Origin: Fragilariopsis cylindrus CCMP1102
Taxonomy: Eukaryota > Bacillariophyta > Bacillariophyceae > Bacillariales > Bacillariaceae
Direction: 5' to 3'
Assembly: GCA_900095095.1 (NCBI GenBank)
Contig: FMBT01000318.1
Location: forward strand, 124,001-188,000
Length of the DNA: 64,000 bases
Under the pieces are notes generated by a model, which saw only the letters and a list, made by a program, of their open reading frames with translations, had not been told where the DNA came from and ran no database searches. Positions 60,210-64,000 of this stretch are shown in pieces (within the stretch, counting starts at the first letter, position 1; every line of letters begins with the position of its first letter). A program made the position numbers and the translations under genes.

Positions 60210-60230
60210 ATATATATATATATATATATT
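60210..60230. repeat. (TA)n microsatellite at cargo junction
   Basis: A TA run directly abuts the GC-rich Twinkle fragment and marks the junction between transposon sequence and insert. Confidence 0.85.
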
Positions 60231-60620
60231 ATCAAACGGTTGTCGCAGCCTGCCCCTCCAGGTATTGCCCCTCTTGGAGCGATTCGAAAAAATCATTCTC
60301 TGGATGGACAGCGACGAGCCCGGCAAGGAAGGTGCCCAGAAGTTTGCCAAGAAATTGGGAGTCAACCGCACATATATAGTCCATTGCCTCGAGGCGAAGG
60401 ATGCCAACGATGCCCTGCTGATGGGCGACATCGATATGCAGGCGTGTGTCGACGAGGCGGAGTTGCTCCCGCACGACCGAATCGTCACCTTTCGGGATTT
60501 GCGAAAGGACTTTTTGAAAGAACTCCTGGAACCGGACCTGTACTCGGGGACGGCGATTCCGAGCCTTCCGCGGTTTACGCAGCTGATCAAAGGATTCCGT
60601 AGGGGAGAAATCAAAGCAAC
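60229..60620 (+). pseudogene. Fragment of a Twinkle-type mitochondrial primase-helicase gene
   Basis: Reads without interruption as a mid-piece of Twinkle/T7 gp4-like protein: CRSLPLQVLPLLERFEKIIL leads into WMDSDEPGKEGAQKFAKKLG (TOPRIM acidic site), KDANDALLMG, then VTFRDLRKDFLKELLEPDLY and the linker IPSLPRFTQLIKGFRRGEI. It stops exactly where the helicase P-loop should begin and is followed by unrelated sequence (KATNPSR). The N-terminal primase part, the helicase core and a start codon are missing. The 60 bases at 60301-60360 contain 34 G or C (57%), against about 32% just outside the insert. It is a captured gene piece, not a working gene. A single exon of a spliced donor gene would fit its sharp ends. 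Confidence 0.8.
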
Positions 60621-60781
60621 AAATCCATCGAGATGCAAGTCCAACCCCTTACTCAGCAAATCAAACATAACTAGAATTCGTGGGTATATAACGATGGTAC
60701 CGTCTAATGTTGAATTGGTTTGCCTCTATTTATACCCATTGCTTTCGTAGAACTACTTGTATTTAATAGAACCAAACAATG

Positions 60782-62050
60782 TCAGTACCTTATGATATCG
60801 TTCAGTTTCGACGGGGGGACAATATAGGATGGTGCACCAAACAGGGACTGGCCGATCAGGTTGGGAGCAATCCAGTTCGCAAACACCAGTACCAACACTA
60901 CCGAAAGCGTTCCAAACACCAGAGGTAGGTTGGCTTCGAGGTCGTCCTCCGACTGGCCCTCGATGTACATAGGATCCATCATTCCCGGAACCGACCTCCA
61001 TGGCAGCGATTCGGTCACGAGGTCTTCCCAATACTTGTATTGCTGTCGCGCGTTTGTGTTACTGCCATTCAAGGATAGACTATCATTATCGCCATTTCTC
61101 GTGTTCCCTTGCTTCCCTCCACCATCGATCCAATACTCCGGCGGTTTGCGGGCGACCTCCAAAAAGAACTGTAAGTCCCTCGCACACAACCGGTTCGACA
61201 CAGCTCCCCGGTTCAGGTCCTGCGCGTAGGCCAGATCCTCGGTGATGGATTTGATCTTTTTTGTTTTGGTGCAGTTTTCGTCGCCACCATTCTTTTCCTC
61301 GCGAAACTCACAGGTCGCTGTCCCCTCGATACAGGCCAGCGGCACCCTGAGTTTCCCCGTAGCAACCGCATCGGCAAAGAGCCTTCCCAGGGCCGAATAG
61401 GAAAACTTTCGAACCTCGGATACCTTGTCGGTATAGGGTCGAAAATCGGGTGTCCATCCCGGGATGGTTTCCGAAAGGGACACCAACCACGAAACGGACG
61501 GATCGATGTAGGTGACGTTCCACCGCATCAGAAGGGTTGTCGGCGAGACGGTAGTGGATACGGAGGTTTTCAACCGGACCTGTCGCAATCGCAGCGAATC
61601 ATCCTCGTTCGCGTCGATGCCAAAATCATCACCGTCCACTTCGGTTCGGAAATCGCTTTCCCATTGCTCGATGCTACGCTCAAGCTGGTCTCGGCCCACG
61701 ATTCTTGTGCTGGTGGCGCGCTGGAAGAATACGACCTCATCGTCGTATTCAAACGAGGACGGAAGACGGGGAATCATTCCGATGGTTGTGGAGGATACTT
61801 TCGCTCTTGTTTGGGACTGTTGGTATTGGGGTTGTGGTGGCCGAAACGCCGATACACCTCCACCCGTAGCTGCAACAGAGTGGCGGTCAACAGAGTGGCG
61901 GTCAACCGTGTTGATGGTACCACCACAACGGCCGGGACGTTGTGTGTGCAACACCAGTAAACACAGCACAAGCCTTGCTGCTGCCGATACTAGCAATCCA
62001 AAGGACCATGACCGTCGCAAGGACTGGGGCAACATAATCATCGTTGTCAT
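60782..62050 (-). CDS. Predicted plastid-targeted membrane protein, possibly NTF2-like
   Basis: Uninterrupted frame of 422 residues from ATG 62050. The N-terminus has a hydrophobic signal (FGLLVSAAARLVLCLLVL) followed by GVSAFRPPQ, the diatom plastid cleavage motif (here VSA-F). The body contains SFEYDDEVVFFQRATSTRIV, GRDQLERSIEQWESDF, LKTSVSTTVSPTTLLMRWNV and WEDLVTESLPWRSVPGMMDP. The Y.D.VVF..P-like start and the later MRW strand resemble SnoaL/NTF2-like domains (DUF2358 type) of plastid proteins. One membrane span is near the C-terminus (LVFGTLSVVLVLVFANWIAP). The line 61141-61200 has 34 G/C of 60 (57%) and codons are GC-ending, unlike every other gene here. It lies wholly inside the decayed transposon. 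Function unknown; the gene looks intact. Confidence 0.65.
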   Translation of the reverse strand: MTTMIMLPQSLRRSWSFGLLVSAAARLVLCLLVLHTQRPGRCGGTINTVDRHSVDRHSVAATGGGVSAFRPPQPQYQQSQTRAKVSSTTIGMIPRLPSSFEYDDEVVFFQRATSTRIVGRDQLERSIEQWESDFRTEVDGDDFGIDANEDDSLRLRQVRLKTSVSTTVSPTTLLMRWNVTYIDPSVSWLVSLSETIPGWTPDFRPYTDKVSEVRKFSYSALGRLFADAVATGKLRVPLACIEGTATCEFREEKNGGDENCTKTKKIKSITEDLAYAQDLNRGAVSNRLCARDLQFFLEVARKPPEYWIDGGGKQGNTRNGDNDSLSLNGSNTNARQQYKYWEDLVTESLPWRSVPGMMDPMYIEGQSEDDLEANLPLVFGTLSVVLVLVFANWIAPNLIGQSLFGAPSYIVPPSKLNDIIRY

Positions 62051-62095
62051 GTATGATATAGTACGATGGATGAATGAATTATCATTATCAAACAA

Positions 62096-62285
62096 TCATC
62101 TGAGTTGGATTTATTTGAGATTTTCTTTTGTTGATGGATCTGTGGTACGTGTACGGTAGCAGTAGACAAACTCCTACTAGAAGTAGTACGTACGAATAAT
62201 CAATCGGATGAGTCGAACACGCGATCATCAAAAAGAAGTCAGTACTGTACATCTTTTCTTTATGATTGCACCTGCATACAAACCA
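62096..62285. other. Right flank of the insert
   Basis: Upstream region of the intact cargo gene, up to the point near 62285 where the transposase frame (DSGFFVLKAL) resumes. It would hold the cargo gene's promoter. The exact junction is not visible. Confidence 0.4.
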
Positions 62286-63847
62286 CTCCTCTTCAAATTA
62301 ATAAGAGCTTATAGTACAAAAAATCCACTATCTTCTCAGAGTGCCAGATAAATTGTGTCAGTCTTGCTAGTAGTGAACTTGTTTTGCCTTCCTCCTTTTC
62401 ATATTGGTGTACATAATCTTCCAGTGTGTCTTTTCCCATTACAATTTTTTGCATAAAGAATAGTAGTAACGCTGTCAGCAATAGTATGATACTCATTACC
62501 TACTGGATGTGGTTTTCTTGGACAAAAGACATATCCTGGACATGTCCATCATATGTTCCATATTGATATTGATTCATCTAAGCAGCTGACCCAAGATATC
62601 TGTCCTGCATGTTTTCATTCCATGCAGAAATAAGATTTATCATTTTCCAGAAAGGATCGCTTTGATTAGGTGTACTTGTTGTAGTAGTGAGACAACTCAT
62701 AATCTGTTGAAATTGGTACTCGGGCGGGCATGAACTGATTCAATTGATATGGTGCACCTGCCTCTAATGATATTGGTTCAGATGAAAAGAATTCGCTAAA
62801 GCATGACATAAAAAAATTGCAACCAAGGAAGCGCACAAAGTCACCCAACGACAATTGACTGTGTGCTTGTCCTACTAAGGTCTTGCTTGTTTCTATCACA
62901 ATAAGATTCTCGAGATAATTGAAAGGAAAGAACAATAGAAACACATCAAGCTTTGATAACTTTCTAAGATTGTTCTTGGTATAGTCCTTGATTTGAGGTC
63001 TTACATTAGTATGATTTACGGATTTTCGATGACAAGTGCCACCCCATCCCTGCTGGAATGTTTTCTGGTGCAGGTTCGTTATCGTCATCAACATCTAATC
63101 CTTGACTTCAAGCCAAAGCAATGTCTTCACTTCTTGAACCTGAGCCACCCATGTCAAGAAGAGAAGTGTCCATTGGTTTCCACAGATCATCAGGTGTAAA
63201 AGTTGGTGCATTAGTAAAGAGAGGCAAGTCTGTTTGTTTTTGATCAAAGTAGCCATCAGCTTCACCCTCAACCGTAACTTTTGCATATTGTTGAGCACAA
63301 TAGATCAAGTTACCACCGAATGAATCATGCTTCACAACAATACAAACTTTTGGTTTTCTTTTTATATTCCTTATTTCTTGACTCACAACAACACAATCGT
63401 GTAGTTGTTGTTTATGTTCACAACCATTTATAGGTATGACTTGATCAATCTTTTTTGTTGAGGATATAAGTACTTCAATAGAATGCTGCAATGAGTACCA
63501 ACGCCCTGTTGCTTGCGTTTTTTCTGGGGGGGGAATGGCAAAAAAACTATTTTAAAGTTGTGCGTGTTGTACTGCTACATCTATTGCAAAACTATCAAAG
63601 TTGTCAGAGATTGAGCTCATTGTGATTGGGAGACAAATGGGAAGGAGACCTTATATTCAAATATTGGTTCAAAAGCATCAGAACGGAAGGTATGTTGTAT
63701 TTAAACAATTGGCAAGTGTTTCTTTTTTGAATTTTTTGAAATATTACAAATTATGGCGAATTAGTGCGTGCCAATTGCGTAGTTTTTTGTTGACACTATT
63801 ACTATTCAATCACAGTTTATTTAGAAAGGTTCACCTAAAGTAAAAAT

Positions 63848-64000
63848 TGATGAATTCAATTAGAATGTAATTGATGCCAATAGTATGATAGGTATTTGTC
63901 CAAGGAAGAAAGTCATTGAATTCAATTAACTACAGTAGATCTCGAAGTTTTATTTTTCTCCTACATCGATCCGCAAGCAAAATTGAATTCAATGACCATA
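63848..64000. repeat. Second cluster of TTGAATTCAA palindromes
   Basis: CATTGAATTCAAT at 63914-63926 and ATTGAATTCAATGACCATA at 63982-64000, with a related ATTGATGAATTCAATT near 63846-63861. They mirror the cluster at 59026-59238 on the other side of the transposon. The 19-mer is in direct, not inverted, orientation to its partner. Confidence 0.7.

Larger units (their letters stand above)
59026..64000 (-). mobile_element. piggyBac-like DNA transposon, decayed, with inserted cargo
   Basis: A piggyBac-superfamily (DDE_Tnp_1_7) element lies on the minus strand and runs to or past the window edge. Transposase pieces in order: about 63490-62540 (LSKLDVFLLFFPFNYLENLI, SLGDFVRFLGCNFFMSCFSE, EAGAPYQLNQFMP), about 62520-62285 (EYHTIADSVTTILY, EEGKTSSLLARLTQFIW, DSGFFVLKAL), then about 60120-59740 (DGISYGIFCMKEEDYVMKIM, FWHCVDDNNHLCN with the third catalytic Asp), and the Cys-rich C-terminal finger at 59725-59348 (SKWNVREDWVKNC, CCSTGCTTQPCTFYSCDPG). 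Several stops and frame changes show it is dead. Between the second and third pieces sits about 2.1 kb of foreign, GC-rich DNA (60229-62285). The pieces otherwise follow normal family order. Confidence 0.75.

Overview
The window is nuclear DNA from a photosynthetic stramenopile, most likely a diatom. Three predicted plastid proteins start with a signal peptide followed by a phenylalanine-led transit peptide, and two of them also carry a twin-arginine lumen signal. Other diatom-typical features are a bZIP-PAS regulator, a helicase-associated-repeat protein, stand-alone eukaryotic housekeeping genes, short GT-AG introns of about 100-250 bases, and AT-rich spacers full of microsatellites. No rRNA, tRNA, operon or CRISPR structure was found.

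Layout. 0-10.9 kb: the 3' part of a LarB-type carboxylase gene, a lumenal FKBP isomerase, RRN3/TIF-IA (pol I initiation), a helicase-associated-repeat protein, a C2 plus U-box protein, and a dihydrofolate reductase. 11-24 kb: a TOM22-like import receptor, a retroelement relic, a bZIP-PAS factor, a Serinc protein, a small TIR element, and an acidic surface-type protein. 24-38.5 kb: a gamma-type PI4-kinase, a membrane-anchored Nudix protein, chloroplast SRP54, a lumenal DUF6816-like protein, a UFD1-UBX protein, PP2A leucine carboxyl methyltransferase, a GGCT-like protein, and trimethylguanosine synthase. 38.7-58.5 kb: a six-exon GH35 beta-galactosidase, an MFS transporter, aspartoacylase, a mitochondrial Obg GTPase, a 1981-residue DNA2 helicase-nuclease, and ESF1. 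The genes are largely unrelated housekeeping functions. Themes include ribosome biogenesis (RRN3, ESF1, Obg), plastid protein import and lumen (FKBP, SRP54, DUF6816), and ubiquitin/p97 (U-box, UFD1-UBX).

59-64 kb differs from the rest. A decayed piggyBac-like DNA transposon lies on the minus strand, with clusters of a palindrome (core TTGAATTCAA) near both ends. Its transposase is split by about 2 kb of distinctly GC-richer DNA. That insert holds a fragment of a Twinkle-type mitochondrial helicase and one whole, uninterrupted gene for a predicted plastid membrane protein. This nested cargo is the most unusual structure in the window.

A second window-wide oddity: about a dozen conserved genes are interrupted by frame changes, and almost every one has the sense of a single missing base, while other genes (DNA2, GH35, SRP54, Serinc) are clean. 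Uncorrected single-base deletions in the assembly are the simplest explanation. Gene models below are given as spans, with exons and break positions in the text.
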